Below, one piece after another: positions 27,461-37,019 of a DNA stretch of 64,000 bases. Below the pieces are notes generated by a model. It searched no databases, was not told where the DNA came from, and was given only the letters and a program-made list of their open reading frames with translations. The translations under genes were made by a program, and so were the position numbers. Source of the stretch: Janthinobacterium sp. (GTDB lineage Bacteria; Pseudomonadota; Gammaproteobacteria; Burkholderiales; Chitinibacteraceae); assembly GCA_025360045.1 (NCBI GenBank), contig JANYCY010000057.1, positions 34,599 through 98,598 of the forward strand, read 5' to 3'. Numbering within the stretch: the first letter of the stretch is position 1; each line of letters opens with the position of its first letter.

Positions 27461-27877
27461 TTAATCTGCATACTGCTTTTTCATACGCTCACGACGCTCT
27501 TGCGCTTCCAGAGACATCGAAGCGGTTGGACGTGCGACTAAACGCGGTAGGCCAATCGGCTCACCGGTGTCTTCACAATAGCCATAATTGCCATCGTCGA
27601 GCTTACGTAAGGTTGATTCAATCTTCATCAGCAACTTACGCTCACGATCCCTTGTGCGCAGCTCTAATGCGTATTCTTCTTCCAAAGTAGCGCGATCAGC
27701 TGGATCCGGCGTGGCTTCTTGCTCTTGCAAGTGCTGGCTAGTCTGATTGGCATTCGCCAAAAGCTCTGCTTTCATTTGCAGAAGCTTAGCCCGGAAAAAC
27801 TCGAGGTGATCCGGGTTCATGTAATCATCTTCTGAGCCGTTCCAGCTAATGATTTCTTGTTCCGTGAGTTTGGCCAT
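27461..27877 (-). CDS. dksA: RNA polymerase-binding transcription factor DksA, single-Cys type
   Basis: A 138-aa DksA that works with ppGpp through the RNA polymerase secondary channel. The coiled-coil tip is intact (DPADRATLEEE, with the two Asp residues), followed by ELRTRDRERKLL. The globular end reads YCEDTGEPIGL and ARPTASMSLEAQ, so only one of the four zinc-finger cysteines of E. coli DksA remains. Such Cys-poor forms occur in alpha- and betaproteobacteria and resemble Pseudomonas DksA2 in not needing zinc. The ATG at 27877 has GGGAG upstream. A Fur-family gene follows. Confidence 0.95.
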   Translation of the reverse strand: MAKLTEQEIISWNGSEDDYMNPDHLEFFRAKLLQMKAELLANANQTSQHLQEQEATPDPADRATLEEEYALELRTRDRERKLLMKIESTLRKLDDGNYGYCEDTGEPIGLPRLVARPTASMSLEAQERRERMKKQYAD

Positions 27878-28062
27878 GGTCGTTCTCCCTTTCTGCAAAT
27901 GGGGGCGGGGCAAAATCGCTCTGCAGCTTTATTTCATCTTACTGAAACAAAAACTAGACAGAACATAAACTTACGAGCATACACCCCACCAAATGGGGAG
28001 GCAGCATAATCAAGTCCTCGCCGCAATGCAATAACTCGTTTTGCCATACAGGCGGTATGGCA

Positions 28063-28365
28063 TTAATGAGACAGTACCCAACGTACAATAATCTTTAAAT
28101 CTTTCTCTTCAATTTGCTGTGCAGGCATAGGAACTTTGCCCCATTTCCCACCTGGCAAACCACTGCGTACTTCATTCATCAACATGGCTTCTGCGTCTTT
28201 TTGCCCACGATATTTAGCGGCTACTTCTTTGTAAGCGGGCCCCACAATCTTGGTATCGACCGCATGACAGCCTAAGCAATTGTATTTAGCGGCTACTTTT
28301 GCCCCATCTTCCGCCCAAGCCAACGGTGTACAGATCAGTAAGAGCGGTAAAAAATACTTAATCAT
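28063..28365 (-). CDS. Small class I cytochrome c (c551/c552 type)
   Basis: A 100-aa periplasmic monohaem cytochrome. The signal peptide ends at PLAWA, the haem-binding site CLGCH is near residue 30, and the distal Met ligand lies in KVPMPAQ near 81. The size and the GPAYKEVAAKY segment fit cytochrome c551/c552, electron donors to nitrite reductase or terminal oxidases. A TGCCATAC/GTATGGCA hairpin touches the stop codon. No partner oxidoreductase is adjacent. Confidence 0.92.
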   Translation of the reverse strand: MIKYFLPLLLICTPLAWAEDGAKVAAKYNCLGCHAVDTKIVGPAYKEVAAKYRGQKDAEAMLMNEVRSGLPGGKWGKVPMPAQQIEEKDLKIIVRWVLSH

Positions 28366-28476
28366 TATTTTTCCTTACAGGTAGATGAGACATTGACGTA
28401 TTTTAGCAGCAAGCAGAGCTCATGCCTCGTGCTACACTCCCGCGATTAAATAATCTTAGGTAGTGCAGGCTGGCAA

Positions 28477-29331
28477 ATGGATAGAGCGCAACGTTTTATG
28501 GCTCTGGGCGGGATCCTTTCGATACTCGCACATGCTATTCCCATTTTTGGCATGAAATTTGTGATGCCCAATCCTAAGACCCTATTTTCGGCTCAGCCGC
28601 TTGAAGTGGTGCTCGTGAATCAACGCACCCTGCAAGACGCGCACAAGGCAGATGCCCTCGCACAAGCCAACCTCAATGGCGGCGGCAATACCGACGTGCT
28701 CAATCAGCACGTTAAATCGCCTCTACCTGCCAGCAATAATGTGCAATCCAAAGAGCTTGAGCGCGTCAAAGAGCAGCAAAAGAAACTTGAAGCTGATGCA
28801 GAAAAACTGATGTTGCAGCTCAAGGCTGATACGCATATTGCACAAGATCTAGGCAAAAGCACGCAAACTAGCAATGCAGGTTTAGATAATGAGCAGCTAA
28901 AACAACAGGCGCGAGAAATTGCCGGTTTAGCGGCACAAATCAGCAAGCAAACCAGTGATTATCAAAGCCGCCCACGAATGACTTTTATTGGTGCACGAGC
29001 GCGCGAATATCGCTTTGCCCGCTATGTAGAAGACTGGCGAATGAAAATGGAGCGGGTGGGTGCGCTGACTTATCCACTCGATGCGCATGGGCAAAAAATG
29101 TATGGACGCTTGCTGGTTTCAGTGGAAATTGATGCCAATGGCAATGTGCGCCATGCAGAGATCACCAAATCATCGGGCAATAAAGAACTCGACTCGGCCG
29201 CTTTACGCATCGTAAAAATGGCCGCGCCTTTTGGTAAGTTTCCCGATGATATTCGTAAAGACACCGATGTCATTAGCATCAGCCGCACTTGGACTTTTGC
29301 CAAGGGCGATACTGTTTTAGGTAATGAGTAA
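28477..29331 (+). CDS. TonB-family energy transducer-like protein
   Basis: A 284-aa protein with an N-terminal membrane anchor (about residues 8-30). A Gln/Lys-rich coiled coil follows ([20 protein letters not shown], about 90-155), then a C-terminal TonB-like domain (about 190-275; [40 protein letters not shown]). No ExbB or ExbD gene is nearby, and the central region lacks the Pro-rich spacer of classical TonB. The last base overlaps the ruvC start (TAATG), so the two are coupled. The transducing partner is unknown. Confidence 0.88.
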   Translation: MDRAQRFMALGGILSILAHAIPIFGMKFVMPNPKTLFSAQPLEVVLVNQRTLQDAHKADALAQANLNGGGNTDVLNQHVKSPLPASNNVQSKELERVKEQQKKLEADAEKLMLQLKADTHIAQDLGKSTQTSNAGLDNEQLKQQAREIAGLAAQISKQTSDYQSRPRMTFIGARAREYRFARYVEDWRMKMERVGALTYPLDAHGQKMYGRLLVSVEIDANGNVRHAEITKSSGNKELDSAALRIVKMAAPFGKFPDDIRKDTDVISISRTWTFAKGDTVLGNE

Positions 29332-29852
29332 TGCGCATTTTAGGAATTGACCCCGGCTCTAGAATCACCGGCTTTGGGGTGATTGATGTCGATGGGCAAA
29401 ATAGAAGCTATGTGGCTTCAGGCTGTATTCGCACGCCGGGTGGAGAGCTAGCCGCGCGGATTAAATCCATCCTGCGCGGCATTACTGAAGTCGTAGCAAC
29501 CTATAAGCCGGACGTGGCTGCCGTTGAGATTGTGTTTGTAAACGTCAACCCACAATCGACTTTAATGCTGGGCCAAGCCCGAGGAGCGGCGATGTCGGCC
29601 TTGGTATTGGCGGATCTGCCGATTGGGGAGTACACGGCGCTGCAAGTGAAGCAGGCCGTGGTAGGAAATGGCCACGCCGATAAAGATCAAGTCAGCCAAA
29701 TGGTGCAACGCATGCTGCGCCTCAATGGCGCGCCACAATCAGATGCCGCCGATGCCTTAGCCGTGGCGCTTACCCATGCTCAGCACGATAGCGGCGCGAT
29801 GAAGCAACTTGCAGGCTTAGGCCTCACCATTAAGCGTGGGCGTTTGGCATAA
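29331..29852 (+). CDS. ruvC: Holliday junction resolvase RuvC
   Basis: A 173-aa endonuclease that cuts Holliday junctions released by RuvAB. The acidic catalytic residues are in [12 protein letters not shown] (Asp near 7), AAVEIVFVN (Glu near 66) and [14 protein letters not shown] (Asp near 138 and 141). Translation is coupled to the upstream TonB-like gene. Confidence 0.97.
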   Translation: MRILGIDPGSRITGFGVIDVDGQNRSYVASGCIRTPGGELAARIKSILRGITEVVATYKPDVAAVEIVFVNVNPQSTLMLGQARGAAMSALVLADLPIGEYTALQVKQAVVGNGHADKDQVSQMVQRMLRLNGAPQSDAADALAVALTHAQHDSGAMKQLAGLGLTIKRGRLA

Positions 29853-29884
29853 AGAGGGTTGGGGCGCGGCAAGCAGCGCCTCTA

Positions 29885-30592
29885 CTAGACCTTAACGCGA
29901 CAAGATGGTAATTCGGCATTAAAACGAGTAAGAAACTCAGGTTCTTCTTTTAAGAAACGATGGCCAAAATAAACGCCTAAAGGCTTATCTTCTTGCAGCT
30001 CCGAGCGAATTTTATATTCTGCATGCGCAGTATGAATCGCTTCATTCATAGCCAAATCGCTGGCTAATACTGCCGCCACTCGGCCCGCCAAGAGCATCTT
30101 AAGAAGCTGATCATGCCCAGGTGGCGTGGCATAAATACGATAGCCCGATGCTTTTAGCCAAGTCAGCATATTTGAGCCAAAGTAAGCACCGACCGTCGCT
30201 GATTGGCGAAACTCTTCGCTTAAAGGCTTGGCGGTACTGTCAGTACGGAAATACCAGCGCCATTGCTGAGGTGCAATCATTTGCGAAAGTGTGGCGTAGC
30301 GATCGCGCTCACTATTTTGTGACGCCGAGAAAAACCCATCCGCCTCGCCCTGCTCGACCAAATTCTGTGCACGCTTCCAAGGCAGGAATTTAATCTCCAC
30401 TGGGCGCTGCAATTTACCCATCGCACAACGTACCGCTTCCAAAGCTATCCCGCTCTGATGTCCATCTTCCTGCTGATTGCTATAAGGCAATTGTTGCTGC
30501 GTCAATAATCGCACCGGCGCTGCCTGCGCCTGCAATACACAGAACAAACAAAAAATACCTAGCTTCAAGTTCGTCAAGCTAATCTCGGGCAT
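29885..30592 (-). CDS. Periplasmic solute-binding protein, family 3 type
   Basis: A 235-aa secreted protein. A signal peptide ([16 protein letters not shown]) is followed by a two-lobe binding fold: [11 protein letters not shown] at the start, then [20 protein letters not shown], a [10 protein letters not shown] segment and [13 protein letters not shown]. It resembles amino-acid-binding or stand-alone PBP-like proteins. No ABC permease or ATPase gene is nearby. GGGGAG lies five bases before the ATG. It is inserted opposite in direction between ruvC and ruvA. Confidence 0.85.
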   Translation of the reverse strand: MPEISLTNLKLGIFCLFCVLQAQAAPVRLLTQQQLPYSNQQEDGHQSGIALEAVRCAMGKLQRPVEIKFLPWKRAQNLVEQGEADGFFSASQNSERDRYATLSQMIAPQQWRWYFRTDSTAKPLSEEFRQSATVGAYFGSNMLTWLKASGYRIYATPPGHDQLLKMLLAGRVAAVLASDLAMNEAIHTAHAEYKIRSELQEDKPLGVYFGHRFLKEEPEFLTRFNAELPSCRVKV

Positions 30593-30626
30593 TTATACTC
30601 CCCGCTTTCTTATAGAGATACATACC

Positions 30627-31226
30627 ATGATCGGACGCCTTACCGGAACCCTGATCGAAAAACAGCCCCCGCAAATTGTGATTGAAACCAATGGCGTGGG
30701 CTACGAAGTTGATGTGCCGATGAGCACCTTTTATGTGCTGCCACATTTAGGGCAGCCATCTAGTTTATTTATCCATATGGTGGTGCGTGAAGATGCGCAG
30801 CTTTTATATGGTTTTGCTACTAAAGCTGAGCGCGACACCTTCCGCGCCTTAATTAAAGTAAGCGGTATTGGTGCCAAAATTGCCCTAGCGATTTTATCGG
30901 GAATGAATGCCGATGAGCTTGCCCAAGCCATTGCCGCCGAAGATCTAGTCCGGCTATCAAAAGTACCAGGCATTGGTAAAAAAACGGCAGAACGACTGGT
31001 CCTCGAGCTACGAGGTAAGCTAAACAACTTACCTATTATGACCGCTGCCAGCAATAATAGCGCACTGTTTCAAACGCCTGCATCAAATAAAGATGATGTG
31101 CTACATGCATTAATTGCCTTGGGATACAGCGAACGCGAAGCCAGTAGCGCGGTCAAAGAGCTTGCCAACGATGTTGATGTTTCTGACGGCATCCGGCGCG
31201 CCCTTAAACAACTGGTTAAAATCTAA
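30627..31226 (+). CDS. ruvA: Holliday junction branch migration protein RuvA
   Basis: A 199-aa DNA-binding subunit. An N-terminal OB fold ([20 protein letters not shown]) carries the acidic pin. Tandem helix-hairpin-helix motifs ([16 protein letters not shown] and [19 protein letters not shown]) are followed by a flexible linker and domain III (about 150-199), which contacts RuvB. The stop is immediately followed by the ATG of a PAP2 phosphatase gene. Confidence 0.97.
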   Translation: MIGRLTGTLIEKQPPQIVIETNGVGYEVDVPMSTFYVLPHLGQPSSLFIHMVVREDAQLLYGFATKAERDTFRALIKVSGIGAKIALAILSGMNADELAQAIAAEDLVRLSKVPGIGKKTAERLVLELRGKLNNLPIMTAASNNSALFQTPASNKDDVLHALIALGYSEREASSAVKELANDVDVSDGIRRALKQLVKI

Positions 31227-31847
31227 ATGCGAATCCTATCCATCACCGCCATTACTGGCAGCATCTTGTTCATTTTTTTGGCTGCCGCCTTAGGCACGCC
31301 AGAGCTCAATGCACTCGATAATGCCATCGGTAATGTCTTTTACAATGGACCGGCATGGCTGATTGCCCTCTGCAAAACCTTAGCTTGGTTTGGCGGCGCA
31401 GTGGGCTCGCTCTTGCTGGCAGCGGTGATGGGTGCAGCTTTGTGGTTTAAATTAGGCGATCGCCGCAATGCGATCCGCTTGCCACTCGCGGTATTCAGTG
31501 GCTGGCTACTGAATGCCGCACTGAAGTTCAGCATTTTACGGCCCCGCCCTAGTTTAGAATTTTTAGCCTCGGCACACGGCCCGTCTTTTCCTAGCGGCCA
31601 CGCCATGAGCGCATGGATTATGTCTTTTGTACTGGCCCTGATTGCCTCACAATATCAGCCACAACGCCGTACGCTCTGGTTTAGCCTTGCTTTTTGTGCT
31701 GCCATTTTAGGTGGAATAGCCAGACTGGTACTCGGTGTGCATCATTTCTCCGATATCATTGCAGGCTTTAGTGTTGCGAGCGTGGTGGTACTTGCTTATT
31801 GCTACGCAGCAAGCCGTACTACCCTCTTGGATCGCCTACTGCCATGA
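31227..31847 (+). CDS. PAP2-family membrane phosphatase
   Basis: A 206-aa integral membrane phosphatase. The three catalytic signatures are present: KFSILRPRP (about residues 104-112), PSFPSGHA (about 127-134) and the final [16 protein letters not shown] (about 169-184). About six transmembrane helices are visible. Substrates of the family include phosphatidate, phosphatidylglycerophosphate and undecaprenyl pyrophosphate. It is embedded between ruvA and ruvB with no gap to ruvA and a four-base overlap with ruvB, so it belongs to the same transcript. Confidence 0.93.
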   Translation: MRILSITAITGSILFIFLAAALGTPELNALDNAIGNVFYNGPAWLIALCKTLAWFGGAVGSLLLAAVMGAALWFKLGDRRNAIRLPLAVFSGWLLNAALKFSILRPRPSLEFLASAHGPSFPSGHAMSAWIMSFVLALIASQYQPQRRTLWFSLAFCAAILGGIARLVLGVHHFSDIIAGFSVASVVVLAYCYAASRTTLLDRLLP

Positions 31848-32881
31848 TCGAAACCGATGCGCTTTCTGCCGCTCCTGCTGATCGCCTGATTAGCAGCACA
31901 AAATTATCTAATCAAGAAGAAAGACAAGAACACGCCCTCAGGCCCAAATTACTCGACGAATACGTTGGGCAGGCCAAGGCGCGTGAACAATTAGAAATTT
32001 TTATTGAAGCGGCTAAAAAGCGCGGAGAAGCGCTCGATCACGTGCTGCTGTTTGGCCCGCCAGGCTTGGGAAAGACCACGCTGGCGCATATTATTTCCCG
32101 CGAATTGGGTGTAAATCTGCGGCAAACTTCAGGCCCGGTACTTGAGCGTGCAGGCGATCTAGCGGCGATCCTAACTAATTTAGAGCCGCACGATGTTTTG
32201 TTTATCGATGAAATCCACCGGCTCAGCCCTGTGGTCGAAGAAATTCTTTACCCTGCGCTCGAAGACTTTCAGCTCGATTTAATGATAGGCGAAGGGCCTG
32301 CCGCAAGATCGGTAAAGCTTGATCTACCGCCATTTACCCTGATTGGTGCAACGACCAGAGCGGGCATGCTCACCAACCCGCTGCGCGATCGATTTGGGAT
32401 TGTGGCAAGGCTGGAGTTTTACACCGCAGAAGAGCTGACCCGCATCACCACACGTTCGGCACAATTACTCAATGTGAATATCGCACCTGACGGCGCATTC
32501 GAAATTGCGCGAAGATCACGGGGTACGCCGCGAATTGCTAACCGCCTACTGCGCCGTGTGAGGGATTACGCCGAAGTGCGTGCCGATGGCCATGTAACGC
32601 GAGAAGTGGCCGATGCCGCGCTCTCGATGCTGGATGTCGATCACGCGGGGCTGGATGTCATGGACCGGAAGCTTTTATCTGCCATCCTAGAAAAATTTGC
32701 CGGTGGCCCAGTAGGCCTCGATAACGTAGCCGCCGCCATTGGTGAGTCATCTGACACGATTGACGATGTAATTGAGCCTTTTTTGATCCAGCAAGGCTTT
32801 TTACAAAGAACACCTCGCGGCAGGATTGCTACACTGGCTGCATACGAGCACTTTGGGCTGAACCCGAAGAAACAAGACTAA
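31844..32881 (+). CDS. ruvB: Holliday junction DNA helicase RuvB
   Basis: A 345-aa AAA+ motor driving branch migration. Walker A is [11 protein letters not shown], Walker [10 protein letters not shown], sensor 1 GATTRAG and the arginine finger region LRDRFGI. A C-terminal winged helix ([15 protein letters not shown]) binds DNA. The ATG at 31844 overlaps the PAP2 stop (ATGA) and gives the family's usual N-terminus; the frame extends further upstream without support. Confidence 0.97.
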   Translation: MIETDALSAAPADRLISSTKLSNQEERQEHALRPKLLDEYVGQAKAREQLEIFIEAAKKRGEALDHVLLFGPPGLGKTTLAHIISRELGVNLRQTSGPVLERAGDLAAILTNLEPHDVLFIDEIHRLSPVVEEILYPALEDFQLDLMIGEGPAARSVKLDLPPFTLIGATTRAGMLTNPLRDRFGIVARLEFYTAEELTRITTRSAQLLNVNIAPDGAFEIARRSRGTPRIANRLLRRVRDYAEVRADGHVTREVADAALSMLDVDHAGLDVMDRKLLSAILEKFAGGPVGLDNVAAAIGESSDTIDDVIEPFLIQQGFLQRTPRGRIATLAAYEHFGLNPKKQD

Positions 32882-32957
32882 AAGCTAAATTTAATCAAAA
32901 TATTATTTCGGCGGGTTTTACCCGTCCTAACAACACGCTAATAAAGGATTACCCAAA

Positions 32958-33650
32958 GTGGACGTTGCTGCAGCCAACCAAGATCTATCGATTATCACTT
33001 TAGTCCTGCACGCCAGCCCCGTAGTACAAGCCGTTATGGGCATTTTGCTGGTAATGTCGTTTATGTCTTGGTGGTATATCTTCAGCAAGCACTTCGCCCT
33101 CTCCCACGCAAAAAAGCAAACTGAAGACTTTGAAAATCGCTTTTGGAATGGTGCCGATCTGGCCGCCCTGTACGATCAAGTTCGTCGTGGCCAAACGCTA
33201 GGCATGGAAAAAATCTTTCAAGCAGGTTTTGGCGAGTTCTTAAAATTGCGCCAGCGCGCAGGCGAGCGTGGCAATATGGAATTATCCGACGTGATGGAAG
33301 GCAGCCGCCGCGCCATGCGTGCCGCTTGCCAACGTGAACTGGACGAGCTGGATTCACATACTGCATTTTTAGCCACCGTTGGCTCGATCAGCCCCTATAT
33401 CGGCTTATTCGGCACGGTGTGGGGCATTATGAATGCCTTTACTGGCCTAGCGAATGTGGGCCAAGCCACCTTAGCCACCGTGGCTCCCGGCATTGCCGAA
33501 GCACTGGTTGCTACCGCCATCGGCCTGTTCGCCGCCATTCCTGCCGTCGTTGCCTATAACCGCTTTGCCAATGATGTCGACAAGCTTGCCAATCGCTTTG
33601 ATACCTTTATCGAAGAGTTTTCTAATATCTTGCAACGTCAGGTGAAATAA
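32958..33650 (+). CDS. tolQ: Tol-Pal system protein TolQ
   Basis: A 230-aa inner-membrane proton-channel subunit of the Tol-Pal complex, which drives outer-membrane constriction at division. Three transmembrane segments: around residues 14-36, 130-152 (TVGSISPYIGLFGTVWGIMN) and 165-190 (PGIAEALVATAIGLFAAIPA). It begins an operon tolQ-tolR-tolA-tolB-pal-cpoB and overlaps the tolR start (TAATG). Confidence 0.97.
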   Translation: MDVAAANQDLSIITLVLHASPVVQAVMGILLVMSFMSWWYIFSKHFALSHAKKQTEDFENRFWNGADLAALYDQVRRGQTLGMEKIFQAGFGEFLKLRQRAGERGNMELSDVMEGSRRAMRAACQRELDELDSHTAFLATVGSISPYIGLFGTVWGIMNAFTGLANVGQATLATVAPGIAEALVATAIGLFAAIPAVVAYNRFANDVDKLANRFDTFIEEFSNILQRQVK

Positions 33651-34057
33651 TGGCCCGCCGCCCACGCAGAATTAAAAACGAAATCAATGTCGTTCCCTAT
33701 ATCGACGTGATGCTGGTTTTGCTGGTGATTTTTATGGTTGCCACACCAATGATGCAACAGGGCGTAGTGAATCTGCCTACGGTGGGCAAATCCGATCAGG
33801 AAGTCAATGTAGCCCCGTTACGGGTTGAAATCGACGCCGCCGGTGCAATTAAGCTGCACGATAAGGAAGAGACCAGCGATCTGGCCGACCTGAAAGCGCT
33901 GGTTGCCAGTGTGCAGGCCAAACAAACCATCACGCCCAATCGCCCTGTAGTGATTGCCGCAGATAAATCCATACGCTACGAGCAGGTAATGAATGCGATG
34001 GATGCTTTAAAACAGGCCAATATTGCCCGAGTTGGCCTGCTCGTTCAGCCGAAGTGA
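33650..34057 (+). CDS. tolR: Tol-Pal system protein TolR
   Basis: A 135-aa ExbD/TolR-family protein. A single transmembrane helix (VVPYIDVMLVLLVIFMVATP, about 14-34) contains the channel Asp. A periplasmic domain follows, with the C-terminal RVGLLVQPK. The start overlaps the tolQ stop; tolA starts one base after the tolR stop. Confidence 0.97.
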   Translation: MARRPRRIKNEINVVPYIDVMLVLLVIFMVATPMMQQGVVNLPTVGKSDQEVNVAPLRVEIDAAGAIKLHDKEETSDLADLKALVASVQAKQTITPNRPVVIAADKSIRYEQVMNAMDALKQANIARVGLLVQPK

Positions 34058-34058
34058 T

Positions 34059-34940
34059 ATGAGCCTAACTCTTAACCGTAATGAACGTCCCACACTGGCC
34101 TTTATACTGGCCGCTGCCGTCCATTTATTCCTAGTGGTGGGCTTATTGCTGTCGATGAACTGGCAAACCAAGAAGCCAGAACCGGTCATGGTTGAATTAT
34201 GGGGTGGGCCACCACCTGCCAGCTCGCAGCAAGCGCCCGATCCAGAGCCGGTTACACCCACTAAAAAACAAGCAAAAATCGAAGCCAAGCCTGAGCCTTT
34301 ACCCGAAAAGCCAGCTGATATTGCCACGGCCAAAGTAAAGCCAGCGCCAACCCAGCGGCCGACTCCAGTCCCGACGCCAACTCCGACGCCCAAGCCTAAA
34401 GCGACGCCGGTACCAACGGCCGTACCTACGGCTCCGCCCGTACCACACAAACCGACTGCAGCTCCTGTAGCCAAGCCAACAGCCGCCCCCAAAGCCCCGA
34501 CTAAGCCCAAAGTATCGGCATTTGATGCGGCATTATCTGAAGGCAGCTCCTTAGAACCCAATAAATCCGGCGCAAAAGCTGGCGGTAAAGGCAATAACCC
34601 CAATGCCACCAACAATACAGGGCCAGGCTCGGGCAGTGGTAATAGTGCAATTGCCAGCAAGGGCTTGGCCGACTATCGCAGCAGGGTTTCGCAGCTGATT
34701 CGCTCTAAATTGGTCTACCCCAATCCTAAGGGCAATCCATCGGCAGAATTCAGAATTAGTGTGCTGCCTAATGGCGAGATTCAAGAAGTAACGCTATTGA
34801 AATCTAGCGGCGAAACAATGTATGACGAGGCCGCAAAACGTGCCATTCTAGCCTTGCAACGCATGCCGCCTTTGCCTGATGGGCGGCTCTTTAGCGGCGA
34901 TATGCGCAATATCACCATCTCCTTCCGTTTGAATGACTAA
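34059..34940 (+). CDS. tolA: Cell envelope integrity protein TolA
   Basis: A 293-aa protein bridging the inner membrane to Pal. An N-terminal transmembrane helix (LAFILAAAVHLFLVVGLLL, about 13-33) is followed by a Pro/Thr/Lys/Ala-rich low-complexity spacer with PTP repeats (about 50-160). A Gly/Asn-rich stretch and a C-terminal TolA/TonB-like domain (about 205-293; YRSRVSQLIRSKLVYP, FRISVLPNGEIQEVTLLKSS) follow. The spacer is Pro-rich rather than the long Ala-helix of E. coli TolA. The ATG at 34059 matches the family start. Confidence 0.95.
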   Translation: MSLTLNRNERPTLAFILAAAVHLFLVVGLLLSMNWQTKKPEPVMVELWGGPPPASSQQAPDPEPVTPTKKQAKIEAKPEPLPEKPADIATAKVKPAPTQRPTPVPTPTPTPKPKATPVPTAVPTAPPVPHKPTAAPVAKPTAAPKAPTKPKVSAFDAALSEGSSLEPNKSGAKAGGKGNNPNATNNTGPGSGSGNSAIASKGLADYRSRVSQLIRSKLVYPNPKGNPSAEFRISVLPNGEIQEVTLLKSSGETMYDEAAKRAILALQRMPPLPDGRLFSGDMRNITISFRLND

Positions 34941-35013
34941 GCCCTATCCCGCAGGGGAAAGGGGGACGTATAGCACCTTTGCTGCCGTTTTTATTTTCTG
35001 GAGAACTCCAATA

Positions 35014-36285
35014 ATGCTTTGGCGTAAATTTTTTAGTCTGCTCACTGCAAGCTTGCTCATAAACGGCTTAGCTCATGCGGATATGACCATTGATGTGGTT
35101 GGTGTAGGCGCATCGCAATACCCGATTGCCATTGCTCCTTTTCAAAATGAAAACCAGCAGCAGCAAGCACTCACACCGGTTATTAACGATGATTTAACAC
35201 GAAGTGGGCTATTTAAAGTCATTGGCGCAGGTGACTTATCGCCAGTGCCATTTGCTCCAGAGCAAGTCAACTACGCGACGGCTCTAGCAAAAGGCGCGCA
35301 AACTATGGCCATTGGGCGAGTAACGCCTGATGCGGGTGGTTTTAATGTGCAATTTTGGCTGATTGATCTAGCCAGCAAAAAACCGCTAATCACTTGGGAG
35401 CGCAAGGCGACAGCCAGCCAAATGCGCCGAGTCGCCCATCAAATTGCCGATTTGATTTATCAGCAAATTACCGGCCAGCCAGGTGCATTTAATTCGCGGA
35501 TTGCCTATGTACTAAAACAAGGCGCACGCTTTGAATTACAGGTGTCCGATGCTGATGGCTTTGGCTCACAAGCTATTTTGGTCTCCAAACAACCCGTGAT
35601 GTCGCCAAAATGGTCGCCAGATGGTGGCAAATTGGCCTATGTTTCTTTTGAAGACCAAAAACCCGTGGTGTATGTTCACGAATTGGCTTCAGGGCGCCGT
35701 TGGAAAGCCGCTAGCTTTAAAGGCAGCAACTACGCCCCAGCTTGGTCGCCCAATGGCCGTGAGCTAGCCGTAGTACTTACCCAAAGTGGCAGCTCGCAAA
35801 TTTACCTCGTCAATACCGATGGCAGCGATTTACGCCAGCTCAGCCGAGGCGGTGAAATCAATACTGAGCCTGCGTTTTCACCCGATGGGCGCTTTATTTA
35901 CTTCACCTCGGATCGTGGTGGCAGCCCGCAAATTTATCGCATGAGTAGTAATGGCAGTAACACAGAACGAGTAACGTTTCAGGGCGGCTACAATAGCTCG
36001 GCCAAGCTAAGCCCAGATGGCAAGAATATGACCTTTATTACCCGTGATGGCGGCTATCGTGCGGCAATTATGGATTTAAGCAGCCGTCAGGTGCTCACCC
36101 TCACCGATACCGGCTCTGATGATTCGCCAAGCTTTGCACCCAATGGGCAAATGATTCTGTACGAAACAAAAGCAGGTGGGCGAGGCGTATTGTCCGCAGT
36201 TTCAAGTGACGGAAGAGTAAAACAGCGACTGAGAGCGCAAGCAGGAGACGTACGACAACCCGCATGGGGACCAGTACTTCGGTAA
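35014..36285 (+). CDS. tolB: Tol-Pal system beta-propeller protein TolB
   Basis: A 423-aa periplasmic protein binding Pal. The signal peptide ends at NGLAHA, followed by DMTIDVVG. An N-terminal TolB domain precedes six WD40-like PD40 repeats with the recurring SPDG or SPNG turn (KWSPDGGKLAYVS, AWSPNGRELAVV, AFSPDGRFIYFTSDRG and so on). The ATG at 35014 has GGAGA ten bases upstream and starts the signal peptide; the frame overlapping tolA upstream is not used. Confidence 0.96.
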   Translation: MLWRKFFSLLTASLLINGLAHADMTIDVVGVGASQYPIAIAPFQNENQQQQALTPVINDDLTRSGLFKVIGAGDLSPVPFAPEQVNYATALAKGAQTMAIGRVTPDAGGFNVQFWLIDLASKKPLITWERKATASQMRRVAHQIADLIYQQITGQPGAFNSRIAYVLKQGARFELQVSDADGFGSQAILVSKQPVMSPKWSPDGGKLAYVSFEDQKPVVYVHELASGRRWKAASFKGSNYAPAWSPNGRELAVVLTQSGSSQIYLVNTDGSDLRQLSRGGEINTEPAFSPDGRFIYFTSDRGGSPQIYRMSSNGSNTERVTFQGGYNSSAKLSPDGKNMTFITRDGGYRAAIMDLSSRQVLTLTDTGSDDSPSFAPNGQMILYETKAGGRGVLSAVSSDGRVKQRLRAQAGDVRQPAWGPVLR

Positions 36286-36307
36286 AGATACCATTTGCGG
36301 AACTTTT

Positions 36308-36346
36308 GCCAAGCTAAATGTCATACTGACCGAAAGCTTGGCTTTA
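36308..36346 (+). other. Hairpin between tolB and pal
   Basis: GCCAAGC (36308-36314) pairs with GCTTGGC (36336-36342), separated by a 21-base loop and followed by TTTATCTC. It is probably a weak terminator or processing site ahead of pal, which needs higher expression than the upstream tol genes. Confidence 0.4.
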
Positions 36347-36381
36347 TCTCTTTACGATGTAAGATCTAAGGAAAAAATACA

Positions 36382-36927
36382 ATGAAAAAAGTAGCGCTTA
36401 GTTTAATCATGACTGCCCTGCTAGCCGCTTGCGCGAGCACCCCAGCACCTACAACAACACCTACTGACAATGCTGGCTCAACAAACACCAGCAATACACA
36501 AGCCACCACCGCCCCAGCAACCGTTGACCTAACTCAAGGCAAAGCAAAGTCCTTTACCGAGCTAACAGACCCAAACAACATTCTGTCTAGCCGTCGTGTG
36601 TATTTTGATTTTGATTCCTTTATTGTGCGCCCAGATTTTCATGAGCTAGTACAAGCTCATGCCAAATACCTCAACACACATAAAGACGCAAAAATTATTC
36701 TGCAAGGCCACACTGATGAGCGCGGCACAGCAGAATACAACTTAGCGCTAGGCCAAAAGCGTGCTGATTCAGTACGTAAAATGATGAATGTACTGGGTGT
36801 ACCTGATAGCCAGATCGAAACAGTAAGTTTTGGTGAAGAACGCCCGCTTGAAGCAGGCGATAGCGATGCTGCCCGTGAGCGTAATCGCCGTGCAGAAATT
36901 GTTTACAATGGTGAAACTGCGCAGTAA
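36382..36927 (+). CDS. pal: Peptidoglycan-associated lipoprotein Pal
   Basis: A 181-aa outer-membrane lipoprotein. The lipobox LLAAC gives acylated Cys near residue 17. A Thr/Ala-rich linker leads to an OmpA-like domain (about 70-180) with VYFDFDSF, LQGHTDERGTAEYNLALGQK and the diaminopimelate-binding ARERNRRAEIVY. AAGGAAAAAAT precedes the ATG. Confidence 0.97.
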   Translation: MKKVALSLIMTALLAACASTPAPTTTPTDNAGSTNTSNTQATTAPATVDLTQGKAKSFTELTDPNNILSSRRVYFDFDSFIVRPDFHELVQAHAKYLNTHKDAKIILQGHTDERGTAEYNLALGQKRADSVRKMMNVLGVPDSQIETVSFGEERPLEAGDSDAARERNRRAEIVYNGETAQ

Positions 36928-36968
36928 TCAGCTTGCCGTTAAAACAAAAAAGACCTAGTCTCTACCAC

Positions 36969-36988
36969 GGACGAGCAATAGCTCGTCC
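36969..36988 (+). other. Perfect hairpin between pal and cpoB
   Basis: GGACGAGC, an AATA loop and GCTCGTCC form an 8-bp stem followed by GCGCGTTTTC. It could reduce read-through from pal into cpoB. Confidence 0.5.
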
Positions 36989-37019
36989 GCGCGTTTTCAA
37001 CTTCACATCAGATCAATCT

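Noticed and set aside
27878..28062. Zur or Fur operator upstream of dksA
   Set aside because: No 19-bp metal-box palindrome was found; the link between metal and this operon therefore rests only on gene adjacency.
34007..34660. Long minus-strand open frame opposite tolA
   Set aside because: A Gly/Ala/Val-rich antisense product arising from the Pro/Lys-rich tolA spacer.
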